DNA from: Armatimonadota bacterium
Lineage (GTDB): Bacteria > Sysuimicrobiota > Sysuimicrobiia > Sysuimicrobiales > Sysuimicrobiaceae
Length of the DNA stretch: 64,000 bases
Assembly (NCBI GenBank): GCA_031460175.1
Contig: JAVKGW010000002.1
Span: 310,001 to 374,000 of the forward strand
Direction: 5' to 3'
Shown here: in pieces, positions 1 to 6,914 of the stretch
Layout of the letters: the number at the start of each line of letters is the position of its first letter
Numbering within the stretch: the first letter of the stretch is position 1
Position numbers and translations under genes: made by a program
Notes under the pieces: generated by a model
The model's input: the letters and a program-made list of their open reading frames with translations, nothing else
What the model was told of the DNA's origin: nothing
Database searches by the model: none

Positions 1-128
1 CGCACCGCCTCCTCCCCGTCCGTGGCTTCCCCCACCACCTCGAACCCCAAGGACCGCAGCTGCGTTCGCAGGGTCATGAGGCGGATGGCCTCGTCGTCCG
101 CGATGAGGATCCGCAACCGCTCGCTCAT
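1..128 (-). CDS. Response regulator receiver domain, N-terminal part
   Basis: The first 42 codons of a minus-strand gene are present; the rest runs off the left edge. The start reads MSERLRILIADDEAIRLM, and the paired aspartates of IADDEA are the acidic pocket of a CheY-like receiver domain. The ATG overlaps the stop of the upstream histidine kinase by four bases (ATGA), so the two are translated together and are very likely partners. HisKA_2-type kinases often pair with short regulators carrying an RNA-binding ANTAR output domain, but the output domain lies outside the window and cannot be assigned. Confidence 0.85.
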   Translation of the reverse strand, partial: MSERLRILIADDEAIRLMTLRTQLRSLGFEVVGEATDGEEAV

Positions 129-1282
129 CGCCAAAACCGCACCTCCACCCTCGTCCCCTTTTGGCTCTCCATCCGAAACGTCCCCCGCAGGTCCCGGTGG
201 ACCAGGTCCCGGACGATCTGCAGTCCCAGGTGGGCGTCCCGGTCCGGGTCGAATCCCGGGGGGAGCCCCCGGCCGTCGTCCTCCACGGAGACCACCACCT
301 CCGCGCCCCGCGTGTGCAGGGTGATGCACACGTGCCCTCCCTGGCCGTTGAAGGCGTGCTGCACCGCGTTGGTCACGAGCTCGCTCAGAACCAGGGCCAA
401 GCTGGTGGCCTGCTTGCTGGGCAGGAGCAGGTGTTCCCCTCTCACCTCGACGGACACCCGACTTCCAGGGCCGGAGAGATCCTGCACGATGGTCTCCCCG
501 ATGCGCTCCGCGAGATGGTAGAGGTCCACTTCCTCGATGTGTTCCACGCTCAGCATCTGGTGGACGGCCGCGATGCTCTTCACCCGCCCCATGCTGTGGC
601 GAAGGCTCCGGCGGGCCTCCTCGGGCGCGGAGAGGGCCTCCAGGTACAGGAGGTCTGCCAGGGTCTGCAGGTTGTTCTTGATGCGGTGGTGCATCTCTTG
701 CAACAGGGTCCTCAGCTGCCGGTTGGTCTGCTCCAGCTCCTGCTCCCGTTGCCGGATGACCCGATCCCGGGCCTCCAGGTACGCCTGCCCCACGGCCAGC
801 ATCTGCACGTCCACGGCCCGGTGGATGCGCTCCATGGCGAAGAGCACATCCGGAGGGAACGCCACCCACAGCCGTTGGCTCAGCATGGCCTGCACCTGAG
901 CGTCCACGCTGCCGCGCAGCAGGCTCATGGCCTGGAGGATTTCCTCCAGACTGAAACTGGACTGGAGTTGCTGGGCCGCCACCCGATGGGCGTGCTCGTG
1001 GACCTCCTCCCGGAGGACCCGCTTCTCCTCCTCTCCCTCCGCCCGCAGGACCCGGATCAGGAGCTGCAGGGTCTGGCCCCCCCACTCGTCCACGAGGGCG
1101 GGAACGCCCGCGTACCGGGGGACCCGGCGGTGGAGCTCCTGGGTCCACCGGCGCAGGATGTCGGGAACGGCCCCCTCCAGGTGGGCCGCGGTGGTGCGGA
1201 CCGCAAACCGCACCATGGCCTCCCGCAGGCGTTGGAAGGGCTCGGCCACGTAACGAAGAACCCGGGCGAAGGACCGCACCAT
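125..1282 (-). CDS. Sensor histidine kinase, HisKA_2 type
   Basis: A cytoplasmic-looking kinase of 385 residues with no membrane segment. Residues 1-165 form a helical sensory region of the kind seen in RsbR-like N-terminal domains. Residues 170-195 are a coiled coil. The dimerisation and phosphoacceptor box EMHHRIKNNLQ lies near residue 195-205, with His199 the likely phosphorylation site. The ATP-binding domain shows the N box ELVTNAVQHAF (about 301-311) and the G1 box EDDGRGLP (about 334-341). The reading frame extends further upstream, but I start at the ATG of MVRSFARV because only low-complexity sequence precedes it and a TACACT promoter element lies ten bases before it. It would phosphorylate the response regulator that overlaps its stop codon. 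The stimulus is unknown. Confidence 0.88.
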   Translation of the reverse strand: MVRSFARVLRYVAEPFQRLREAMVRFAVRTTAAHLEGAVPDILRRWTQELHRRVPRYAGVPALVDEWGGQTLQLLIRVLRAEGEEEKRVLREEVHEHAHRVAAQQLQSSFSLEEILQAMSLLRGSVDAQVQAMLSQRLWVAFPPDVLFAMERIHRAVDVQMLAVGQAYLEARDRVIRQREQELEQTNRQLRTLLQEMHHRIKNNLQTLADLLYLEALSAPEEARRSLRHSMGRVKSIAAVHQMLSVEHIEEVDLYHLAERIGETIVQDLSGPGSRVSVEVRGEHLLLPSKQATSLALVLSELVTNAVQHAFNGQGGHVCITLHTRGAEVVVSVEDDGRGLPPGFDPDRDAHLGLQIVRDLVHRDLRGTFRMESQKGTRVEVRFWR

Positions 1283-1292
1283 CCCCACGGAT

Positions 1293-1298
1293 AGTGTA
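1293..1298 (-). promoter_or_regulatory. Candidate -10 element of the kinase gene (TACACT)
   Basis: TACACT read on the minus strand ends ten bases before the kinase ATG. Transcription would begin only a few bases before the start codon, giving a nearly leaderless message. No convincing -35 element is visible. The same arrangement recurs before three other genes in this window. Confidence 0.4.
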
Positions 1299-1320
1299 CC
1301 AGCCGAGGGGCCGCCTCCCC

Positions 1321-2289
1321 TCAGCGGTCCCGGATCAGGACGAACTCCGTGAGGCCGATGAGGCTGTCGCGGGCAGGGGCCGCGGGGAGGGTCCGGAGCG
1401 CTTCCAGGGCCCACTCCGCGTGCCGACGGGCGGCTTCCCGGGCATAGGCGAAGGAGCCGTACCGCAGGAGCTCCTGGCGCAGGCCCTCCACGTCCCCCTC
1501 CTGGATGAGGCGCACCAGACGCGCGCGGTCTCCATCCCGGGCATGCCGGAGGGCGTGGATGAGGGGGAGGGTCATCTTCCCCGACCGGATGTCGCTGCCG
1601 ATGGGTTTCCCGAGGGTCTCCGGATCACTCAGCAGATCCAGGGCGTCGTCCGTGATCTGGAAGGCGATCCCCCAGTGGAGCCCGAACCGGTCCAGGCGCT
1701 CCGCCACCGCCTCCTCCGCCCCCGCCAGGAGGGCTCCACAGGCGCACGCGGAGGCGATGAGCCGGGCGGTCTTCCCCTCCACGATGCGGAAGTAGATGCC
1801 CTCCTCCGTGTGCGGGGTGTTCCCGTACCGGATCTGCAGGATCTCCGCCTGGCTCATGGAGACCGTGGCGAGGGACATGCGGCTCGCCACGGTCTCCCGG
1901 CCGATGCGGGAGAGCAGGTGGAAAGACTTGGCGAACAGGTAATCCCCCAGCAGGACCGCCACCTGGTTTCCCCACCGGGCGTTCGCGGTGGGCTCGCCCC
2001 GCCGCAGGGGGGATTCGTCGATGACGTCGTCGTGGATCAGGCTCGCCACGTGGATGAGCTCCACCGCCGCGGCCAGGGCCCGGCTTTCCGCGGCAGGTTC
2101 TCCCACGGCCCGGGCGCTGAGGAAGGTGAGGGCGGGACGGAGGAGCTTGCCCCGGGTCCGGAGGACGTGGGTGACCAGCTCCTGGATGAAGGGATCGTCC
2201 GCCGCCAGCTCCTCCGAGAGCAACTGGAGGAGGGCTTCCAGGTCCTCCCGCACGGGCTGGTAGAGGGCTTCAAGGACACGCGGGGTCAT
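1321..2289 (-). CDS. Polyprenyl diphosphate synthase
   Basis: A trans-isoprenyl diphosphate synthase of 322 residues, the normal length. Both aspartate-rich motifs are intact: LIHDDVIDESPLRRG and QITDDALDLLSD, the sites that bind magnesium and the allylic substrate. The GKLLRPALTF motif that binds isopentenyl diphosphate is also present. The enzyme condenses isopentenyl units into the chain that becomes a quinone tail. The ATG overlaps the stop of the upstream cytochrome c gene (ATGA), placing it at the end of the respiratory run, so quinone tail synthesis is the likely role. Chain length (C30 to C50) cannot be read reliably from sequence. Confidence 0.88.
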   Translation of the reverse strand: MTPRVLEALYQPVREDLEALLQLLSEELAADDPFIQELVTHVLRTRGKLLRPALTFLSARAVGEPAAESRALAAAVELIHVASLIHDDVIDESPLRRGEPTANARWGNQVAVLLGDYLFAKSFHLLSRIGRETVASRMSLATVSMSQAEILQIRYGNTPHTEEGIYFRIVEGKTARLIASACACGALLAGAEEAVAERLDRFGLHWGIAFQITDDALDLLSDPETLGKPIGSDIRSGKMTLPLIHALRHARDGDRARLVRLIQEGDVEGLRQELLRYGSFAYAREAARRHAEWALEALRTLPAAPARDSLIGLTEFVLIRDR

Positions 2290-2858
2290 CGGGCCTGCTG
2301 GGCTCCCAGCTGTCGGACGTATGCCACAAGCGCCCAGATCTGCTCGTCCCTCAGGGCCCCGAAGGCCGGCATCCCGCTGCGGCGGGGCGTATCCGCCAAC
2401 CCGTGCTTGATGACCCAGAAGGTCGCCCCCGGAGGCATCCGTTCCTGGAACGCGCGGGCGTGGAAGTTCATGGGCTTTGGGTTCAAGGTCGCGCCCGCGG
2501 GACCGTCCCCCCGACCCTCCGGACCGTGGCAGACCGCGCACAGGGTCGCGTACTGCTGCCCCGCGGCCTGCAGGGCCGCGGGGCTCACGGGGGGCATGCG
2601 GGCGGCTCGGGCCTCCTGCGGGACCACCGCGAGGATTCCCTGGACCTGCTCGCTTCCGTCTTCCACCGGGCCCGCGGCGATGCCGCTCACGCCGGGGACC
2701 GTCCGGGCCACGGGCCGCACCTCCGGCGCCACGAGTCCGCCCACCACGAACAGGTACAGGACCGCCCAAGCGGGGAGGAGGGCGTAGAGCAGGAGCAGCG
2801 GCACCGGAAGCCGTTCCCGCCGCGTGGGATGCTCTGGCGTGGGAGCGTGCTCCGCCAT
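2286..2858 (-). CDS. Membrane-anchored monoheme cytochrome c
   Basis: A 190-residue protein. Residues 1-18 are charged, then about 19-40 form a single membrane anchor (LLLLYALLPAWAVLYLFVV). The exported domain carries one heme c site, CAVCH, near residue 112, and later methionines in MPPGATFW and SGMPAF that could supply the second axial ligand. The gene lies directly after the CcoO-like cytochrome gene and before the quinone-tail synthase. It probably shuttles electrons between the Rieske/cytochrome b proteins and the CcoO/CcoN-like pair, similar to a CcoP-type subunit but with only one heme. The start ATG at 2858 has a purine-rich site upstream; the longer open frame upstream overlaps the neighbouring gene and is rejected. 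Confidence 0.85.
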   Translation of the reverse strand: MAEHAPTPEHPTRRERLPVPLLLLYALLPAWAVLYLFVVGGLVAPEVRPVARTVPGVSGIAAGPVEDGSEQVQGILAVVPQEARAARMPPVSPAALQAAGQQYATLCAVCHGPEGRGDGPAGATLNPKPMNFHARAFQERMPPGATFWVIKHGLADTPRRSGMPAFGALRDEQIWALVAYVRQLGAQQAR

Positions 2859-2866
2859 CCCTTCCC

Positions 2867-3334
2867 TCACTTCAGGCTCATCAGGTAGGCCACCAGGGCC
2901 CGCAGCTCCGCGTCCGAGAGGTACGCGTAGGAGGGCATGCGTCCCGGAGGTGTACGACGACGGGGGTCCCGGAGCAGGCGCAAAAGCTCCTCGGCGTTCG
3001 TGATCCGGTTTCCCACCCGCGCGAGATCCGGGCCGATCCGCACCGTTCCCAGGGCCGTGGGATTCAGGTGTGCGTAGTCCCCCGGGCGGGAGGCCTCTCC
3101 GAGATCCCCGCTCCGGGCCACCACCCCGAACCGGGCCTCCGGGATCCGCACCTGCTGGGTGTGACACTGGGCGCACCCCTCCCGGAGGTACACCGCGTAC
3201 CCCCGCTGCGGCTCCCCCACCAGCGTCCGGGTCGCCCGCGCGGGGGGGACCGCGGGGAGCAGCACCGTGACCACAAACCCGGCGAGGGCGGTGACCAAGC
3301 ACATCAGGGGTAGCGAGGCAGCACGCGTCTGCAT
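2867..3334 (-). CDS. CcoO/FixO-like cytochrome c subunit
   Basis: A 155-residue protein with an N-terminal membrane anchor (about residues 8-28) and one heme c site in the context YLREGCAQCHTQQVR, which is the signature of CcoO, the monoheme subunit of cbb3 oxidases. The later stretch GPDLARVGNRI and the methionine in GRMPSYAYLSD also match CcoO. In a normal cbb3 oxidase this subunit passes electrons to CcoN. Here the neighbouring CcoN-like protein lacks all metal ligands, so the acceptor is uncertain. The usual CcoO is about 200 residues; this one is shorter, mainly in the loop after the heme. Confidence 0.82.
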   Translation of the reverse strand: MQTRAASLPLMCLVTALAGFVVTVLLPAVPPARATRTLVGEPQRGYAVYLREGCAQCHTQQVRIPEARFGVVARSGDLGEASRPGDYAHLNPTALGTVRIGPDLARVGNRITNAEELLRLLRDPRRRTPPGRMPSYAYLSDAELRALVAYLMSLK

Positions 3335-3344
3335 CCCGACCTCC

Positions 3345-4736
3345 CTACACCGCGAGCACCAGGTCCCGCTCCGCCGCGGGAACCTCGATCCCGGAATCCG
3401 CGGTGAGGAACACGTTCCAGCAGAACGCCACCTGCCCGAAGGCCACCAGACCGAGGGCGATGGCCCGGGCCGCCAGGTACGGGACCACCGCGTTCACCCC
3501 GTGGCCGAAGGGCACCGTACCCGTGGCCCACACCGCGCCCTGCACGAGGCCCGCCATCAGGAGGGCTCCCGCGGCCAAAAACCACCCTCCCGTCCACGCC
3601 CAGAAGTGCCACCAGGCGAGCCGGGGGCTGACCAACACCCGCCCGACGGCGGCAGGGATCATGACGTACGCGGCACCCAGAGCCACGGATCCCGCTCCGG
3701 CACCCAACAGGAGCGCCGTCCTCGCCTCCGTCCACAGGGTGAGACCGGCGATCCGGGCGGGGCCGAGTAGGGCTCCCAGTCCTGCCGCGAGGGCCCCGAA
3801 GAGGAACGCGGCGCTGCCCACCGGGAAGAAGGCCAGCCCGGGGGATTCCGACAGCCGGGCCCACTGTCCCTCCAGGGCCCGCCACACCCCCGCGGCGGTG
3901 CTTGCCGCGGGGATCAACAGGAGGAAGCCGGCGACCGCTCCCACCGTCTGTGTCCAGAAGGGCACCGGTCCCCAGATGAACTCGGAGCCGGTGCTGAAGG
4001 GAGCGAAGGCCGCGGTGGTGAGGAGCACCACCAGAGTCAGGGTGGAGTTCGCCTCCCCCGCGTTCGGTCGCCCACCGGCCAGACTCAGGGCCACCGCGGA
4101 GGCCGCGCCGAACAACCACAGCCACCCGAGCCCCTGGCGCAAGAACGCCTGCGCCAGGGCGTCCACGATCCCCCAGTAGGGGTTCCCACCCGGCGTGAAC
4201 AGCCCCTTGCCGAGCACCAGGACCACCACGAGCCACGTCACGGAGCCCATCCCGAGCCAGGCAATGGGATCTTCACGTTTTCCCGCCCGCACGGTCCGCA
4301 CAAGACTCCACAGCACCAAGAGCGCCGCGGCCAAGCGCAGGAGATCTGTACTCGGGGGTGCCTCCCCCCACAGCCGACCCCGGGAGATCCCCCGCAGGAG
4401 ATCCCACCAGGCCAGGAGTCCCGCCAGGTTCCACAGCCAGAAGGCGAGGTTCGCCAGGCGTACGCCCCAGAGGGGCTCCCGGACCGTGGACGGGACGATG
4501 GCCAACAGAGCCGCGAGGAGGAGGTTGCTGCAGAACCCGAAGATCCAGAGGTCCCGGGCCGCCGCCATCAGCCGGCCGTAGGAAAGCCACGACACGTCCC
4601 CGAAGATCCCCGGGAAGACCAGGTGGAGGCTCGCGGCGAGCTCGTGGAGGGCCGCTAGGGCTCCCCAGGCAGTCCCCAGGTACAGGAAGCGACGGGAGGG
4701 GCTCCAGGGTTCGTCCGTGAACATCCAGCCCAGCAT
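3345..4736 (-). CDS. CcoN-like membrane protein without heme or copper ligands
   Basis: A 463-residue polytopic protein with about 12 membrane segments that aligns to CcoN, the catalytic subunit of cbb3 oxidases, along most of its length (for example FPGIFGDVSWLSYGR and WWHFWAWTGG). The positions that should hold metal ligands do not. The low-spin heme His of CcoN (GRLRPLHTNAVIFG) is Ala60. The HxH that binds both hemes aligns without gaps to Arg339-Thr-Ala341. The CuB His-His pair aligns to Ser251-Glu252. Only four histidines remain in the whole protein (31, 38, 377, 412). It therefore cannot be a classical oxidase. It starts three bases after the stop of a small membrane protein and is followed by the CcoO-like gene. 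It may be a structural or quinone-binding anchor. The alignment was made by eye against remembered CcoN sequence. Confidence 0.75.
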   Translation of the reverse strand: MLGWMFTDEPWSPSRRFLYLGTAWGALAALHELAASLHLVFPGIFGDVSWLSYGRLMAAARDLWIFGFCSNLLLAALLAIVPSTVREPLWGVRLANLAFWLWNLAGLLAWWDLLRGISRGRLWGEAPPSTDLLRLAAALLVLWSLVRTVRAGKREDPIAWLGMGSVTWLVVVLVLGKGLFTPGGNPYWGIVDALAQAFLRQGLGWLWLFGAASAVALSLAGGRPNAGEANSTLTLVVLLTTAAFAPFSTGSEFIWGPVPFWTQTVGAVAGFLLLIPAASTAAGVWRALEGQWARLSESPGLAFFPVGSAAFLFGALAAGLGALLGPARIAGLTLWTEARTALLLGAGAGSVALGAAYVMIPAAVGRVLVSPRLAWWHFWAWTGGWFLAAGALLMAGLVQGAVWATGTVPFGHGVNAVVPYLAARAIALGLVAFGQVAFCWNVFLTADSGIEVPAAERDLVLAV

Positions 4737-4856
4737 CTACGTCTCCGCCACCAGACCGAAGGATGCCACGAACAGCAGCAGCAGGAAGAAGGCAATCCAG
4801 AAGAGGGTGTACCACAAGTAGCTGCGCAGCGTCCGGGGGTTAAACCGCCCGATCAT
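4737..4856 (-). CDS. Small single-span membrane protein
   Basis: A 39-residue protein: a short basic N-terminus (MIGRFNPRTLRSYLW) followed by one hydrophobic helix (about 14-36). The ATG overlaps the stop of the MvhD-like gene (ATGA) and the stop abuts the ATG of the CcoN-like gene, so it is part of the same transcript and is translated in step with both. Size and position resemble the small CcoQ/CcoH-type subunits of cbb3 oxidases, but there is no sequence match I can name. It is likely an assembly or stability subunit of the same complex. Confidence 0.7.
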   Translation of the reverse strand: MIGRFNPRTLRSYLWYTLFWIAFFLLLLFVASFGLVAET

Positions 4857-5293
4857 CGCTTCCCTCCTGTCGTGGTGAGACCCTGGACCTTCTCCACGAA
4901 ATCCCGGACCGCGGCCACGAACGCCTCCTGGTCGTGGAGGCCGTAGGCGAAGAAGGCCACCCGCTCCGGGTCCACCCGCTGGCGCTGCAACCGCTTGCGC
5001 AGCTGGTCGATCCGGCCCTCCATGATCCAGTTCCCCTCCCGGTTCAGGCAGTCCCCCATGGGGCACCCGCACACGAAGACCCCCGCGGCACCGCTGCGCA
5101 GCGCCAATTCCAGCCAGGCGGGCCGCACGAATCCACTGCACGGCACCGCGATCACCGTGACCTCCGGGCACGCCTTCATGGTGCCGTCCGGGTTCAGCAA
5201 CCCTTCCCCCGAGACGGCCCAGTCACATAGGAATCCCACCACCCGCCCAGGACGCTCCGGTTCCGTACGCTCCGTCACCTGCGGCTGCGCCAT
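4853..5293 (-). CDS. MvhD/FlpD-like iron-sulfur electron-transfer protein
   Basis: A soluble protein of 146 residues that matches the MvhD family (delta subunit of methyl-viologen-reducing hydrogenase, Pfam FlpD). The family cysteines are present: FLCDW, KACPE, VPCSGF, FVCGCPMGDC. Known members bind a [2Fe-2S] cluster and connect hydrogenases or formate dehydrogenases to heterodisulfide-reductase-like flavoproteins. Here no hydrogenase or HdrA is nearby; instead it sits 13 bases after a cytochrome b with a ferredoxin tail, with a strong GGGAGGAG ribosome site. It is therefore the likely soluble partner that exchanges electrons with those two [4Fe-4S] clusters. Confidence 0.82.
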   Translation of the reverse strand: MAQPQVTERTEPERPGRVVGFLCDWAVSGEGLLNPDGTMKACPEVTVIAVPCSGFVRPAWLELALRSGAAGVFVCGCPMGDCLNREGNWIMEGRIDQLRKRLQRQRVDPERVAFFAYGLHDQEAFVAAVRDFVEKVQGLTTTGGKR

Positions 5294-5306
5294 CGCTCCT
5301 CCCTCT

Positions 5307-6476
5307 TCATCCCGTGGGGACCGGGGCTCCCGTGGCCTGCCGGATCCGCTCGTGGATCTCCCGCTCCAGCATCCGCGGAAGCTCAAGGGCCTGGAAGGGG
5401 CACGCTCCGATGCAGATCCCGCACTCCACGCACCGGGAGTCCACCACCACCGCCAGCAGCTTCCGGTTGGCCGCGGCCCGGGTCTTCCCGGGATAGGGGC
5501 TGGGCACCATGTAGATGGCGTTGTACGGGCAGTCGTAGTAACAGAGCTCGCAGCCCGTGCAGTTGTCCTCCACCACCACGGCCACCCCGGGAGATCTGGG
5601 AACCCGGTCAGGATCGTCGGGCAGGGAGTACGGGATCCACAGGCCGTACACCACCAGGGCCATGACCAGCAGCAAGGCCCAGCCGGGGGCCATCCAGCGG
5701 GCCAGCACGTAGGGCCAGAGGTAAAACCAGTCCACCGCGAACCCCTCCGGCTGCGCGCCCGGGGCCGCGGGCCGGCCGCTCGTGGCGGGAAGAACCGCCG
5801 CGAGGAAGAACAGCAGCCCCACGCTGAAGAGGACCCACAGGGCCGGCGGCCACACCTTGGGGTGCCGGATGCGGACGTAGTGCCACCAGAGGAGGACGTA
5901 GAGGGTGACGGCCGGACCCACGTGCAGGAACAGGAACCGGGGAAGGGTGGCATCGCTCACCCCGGGACCGCCCACGAACAGCCGAACCAGGTGCTCCCCC
6001 ACCAGGGGCACGTCCCGGAGGGCCTGGACGGTCAGGCTCGCCAGGAGCTGGCTGCGCTCGTCCCACACCAGCAGATACCCCGTGAACCCCGCAAGCCCGC
6101 TCACGACCAGGAGGAACATCCCCGAGATCCACGCGGAGTCCCTCGCCTTCCGGTAGCGCTCCGTGAACCAGTTCCGGAACAGGTGCAGCAAGATGGCCAC
6201 CATGAAGGCGTCCGCCGCATACCGGTGGATCCCCCGGAAGATCACCCCGTAGGGCACCCGATCCGTGAGGAACTGCACGGAGGCATAGGCACCCTCCAGG
6301 CTTGGCTCGTAGTACAGGAAGATGAGGATGCCGGAGATCACGAGGACGGTGAGGAAGAGGTTTGCGAGACCCCCCGTGTAGTAGAGGGGGTTGAAGTCCT
6401 GCGGGTAGACCCGCTGGATCCACCGGTCCAGCCGCAGGGTCCAGTCCTGCAGCCTCAGGATCGCCTTCCGGTACAC
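5307..6476 (-). CDS. Cytochrome b fused to a two-cluster ferredoxin domain
   Basis: A 389-residue fusion. Residues 1-210 are the four-helix cytochrome b core with all four heme ligands: His84 and His98 in one helix, His185 and His199 in another, both pairs 14 apart. Residues 210-290 add about three more helices, with VDWFY in the place of the PEWY quinol-site motif of subunit IV. Residues 300-362 form a ferredoxin domain with two [4Fe-4S] motifs, C306-x2-C309-x2-C312-x3-C316 and C349-x2-C352-x2-C355-x3-C359. The protein can thus pass electrons between the quinone pool, two b hemes and two iron-sulfur clusters on one face of the membrane. It is followed by the MvhD-like gene and preceded by a small membrane protein and a second, ligand-poor cytochrome b. 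Confidence 0.9.
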   Translation of the reverse strand: MYRKAILRLQDWTLRLDRWIQRVYPQDFNPLYYTGGLANLFLTVLVISGILIFLYYEPSLEGAYASVQFLTDRVPYGVIFRGIHRYAADAFMVAILLHLFRNWFTERYRKARDSAWISGMFLLVVSGLAGFTGYLLVWDERSQLLASLTVQALRDVPLVGEHLVRLFVGGPGVSDATLPRFLFLHVGPAVTLYVLLWWHYVRIRHPKVWPPALWVLFSVGLLFFLAAVLPATSGRPAAPGAQPEGFAVDWFYLWPYVLARWMAPGWALLLVMALVVYGLWIPYSLPDDPDRVPRSPGVAVVVEDNCTGCELCYYDCPYNAIYMVPSPYPGKTRAAANRKLLAVVVDSRCVECGICIGACPFQALELPRMLEREIHERIRQATGAPVPTG

Positions 6477-6480
6477 CCTC

Positions 6481-6912
6481 TCATTCCTCCCGCGCGGTAA
6501 TTCCCGCCCTCCGAAACAGCAGCACCAGGAAGGAGTACAGCATGAGCAGGACCCCCATGGCCCCCGCGCTCACGAGCCGACGATCCGTGAGCTCCCCGTA
6601 CACCACCCCCCCCACACAGGCGAGGGAGGCGAGGCTCAGGAGGACGATGCCCCGGGCGGATCCCCGCTCCCCCCGGGCCAGGATGCGCTCGTACACCCCG
6701 ATCCGACGCCGGATCCGGCCGGCCCGCCGGTCCGCCGCGTACATCACGAGTCCTGCCCCGAGGAAGGCGGCCACGAGCAGCGCACTCCATCCCACGGCCC
6801 GGGCCCAGGTTCCGGGATTTCCCGTCTGCACCGCCGCCCTCCAGGCCGACCATGCCTCCGGCAGGGCCAGGACCGCGGCGGCGAAGGCGAGAAAGAAGGC
6901 GAGCCTCTGCAC
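6481..6912 (-). CDS. Four-helix membrane protein of unknown function
   Basis: A 143-residue protein with about four membrane helices (near residues 5-22, 44-62, 88-108, 115-133) and a basic loop (DRRAGRIRRRIGVYERIL) between the second and third. It begins with GTG two bases after the stop of the second cytochrome b gene, with GGGAG just upstream, and ends four bases before the cytochrome b-ferredoxin fusion. I do not recognise the family. Its place between two cytochrome b genes suggests a small subunit or assembly factor of that complex. Confidence 0.65.
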   Translation of the reverse strand: MQRLAFFLAFAAAVLALPEAWSAWRAAVQTGNPGTWARAVGWSALLVAAFLGAGLVMYAADRRAGRIRRRIGVYERILARGERGSARGIVLLSLASLACVGGVVYGELTDRRLVSAGAMGVLLMLYSFLVLLFRRAGITAREE

Positions 6913-6914
6913 CG

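Noticed and set aside
161-1294. Long open frame on the plus strand opposite the histidine kinase
   Set aside because: It mirrors a well-conserved kinase on the other strand, has no domain and is rich in Pro/Arg/Gly/His, as expected for antisense frames in GC-rich DNA. Dozens of similar frames through the window were dropped for the same reason.
3345-4736. Reading the CcoN-like gene as a normal cbb3 oxidase subunit I or nitric oxide reductase
   Set aside because: None of the required heme or copper histidines aligns, so neither activity can be claimed from this gene.
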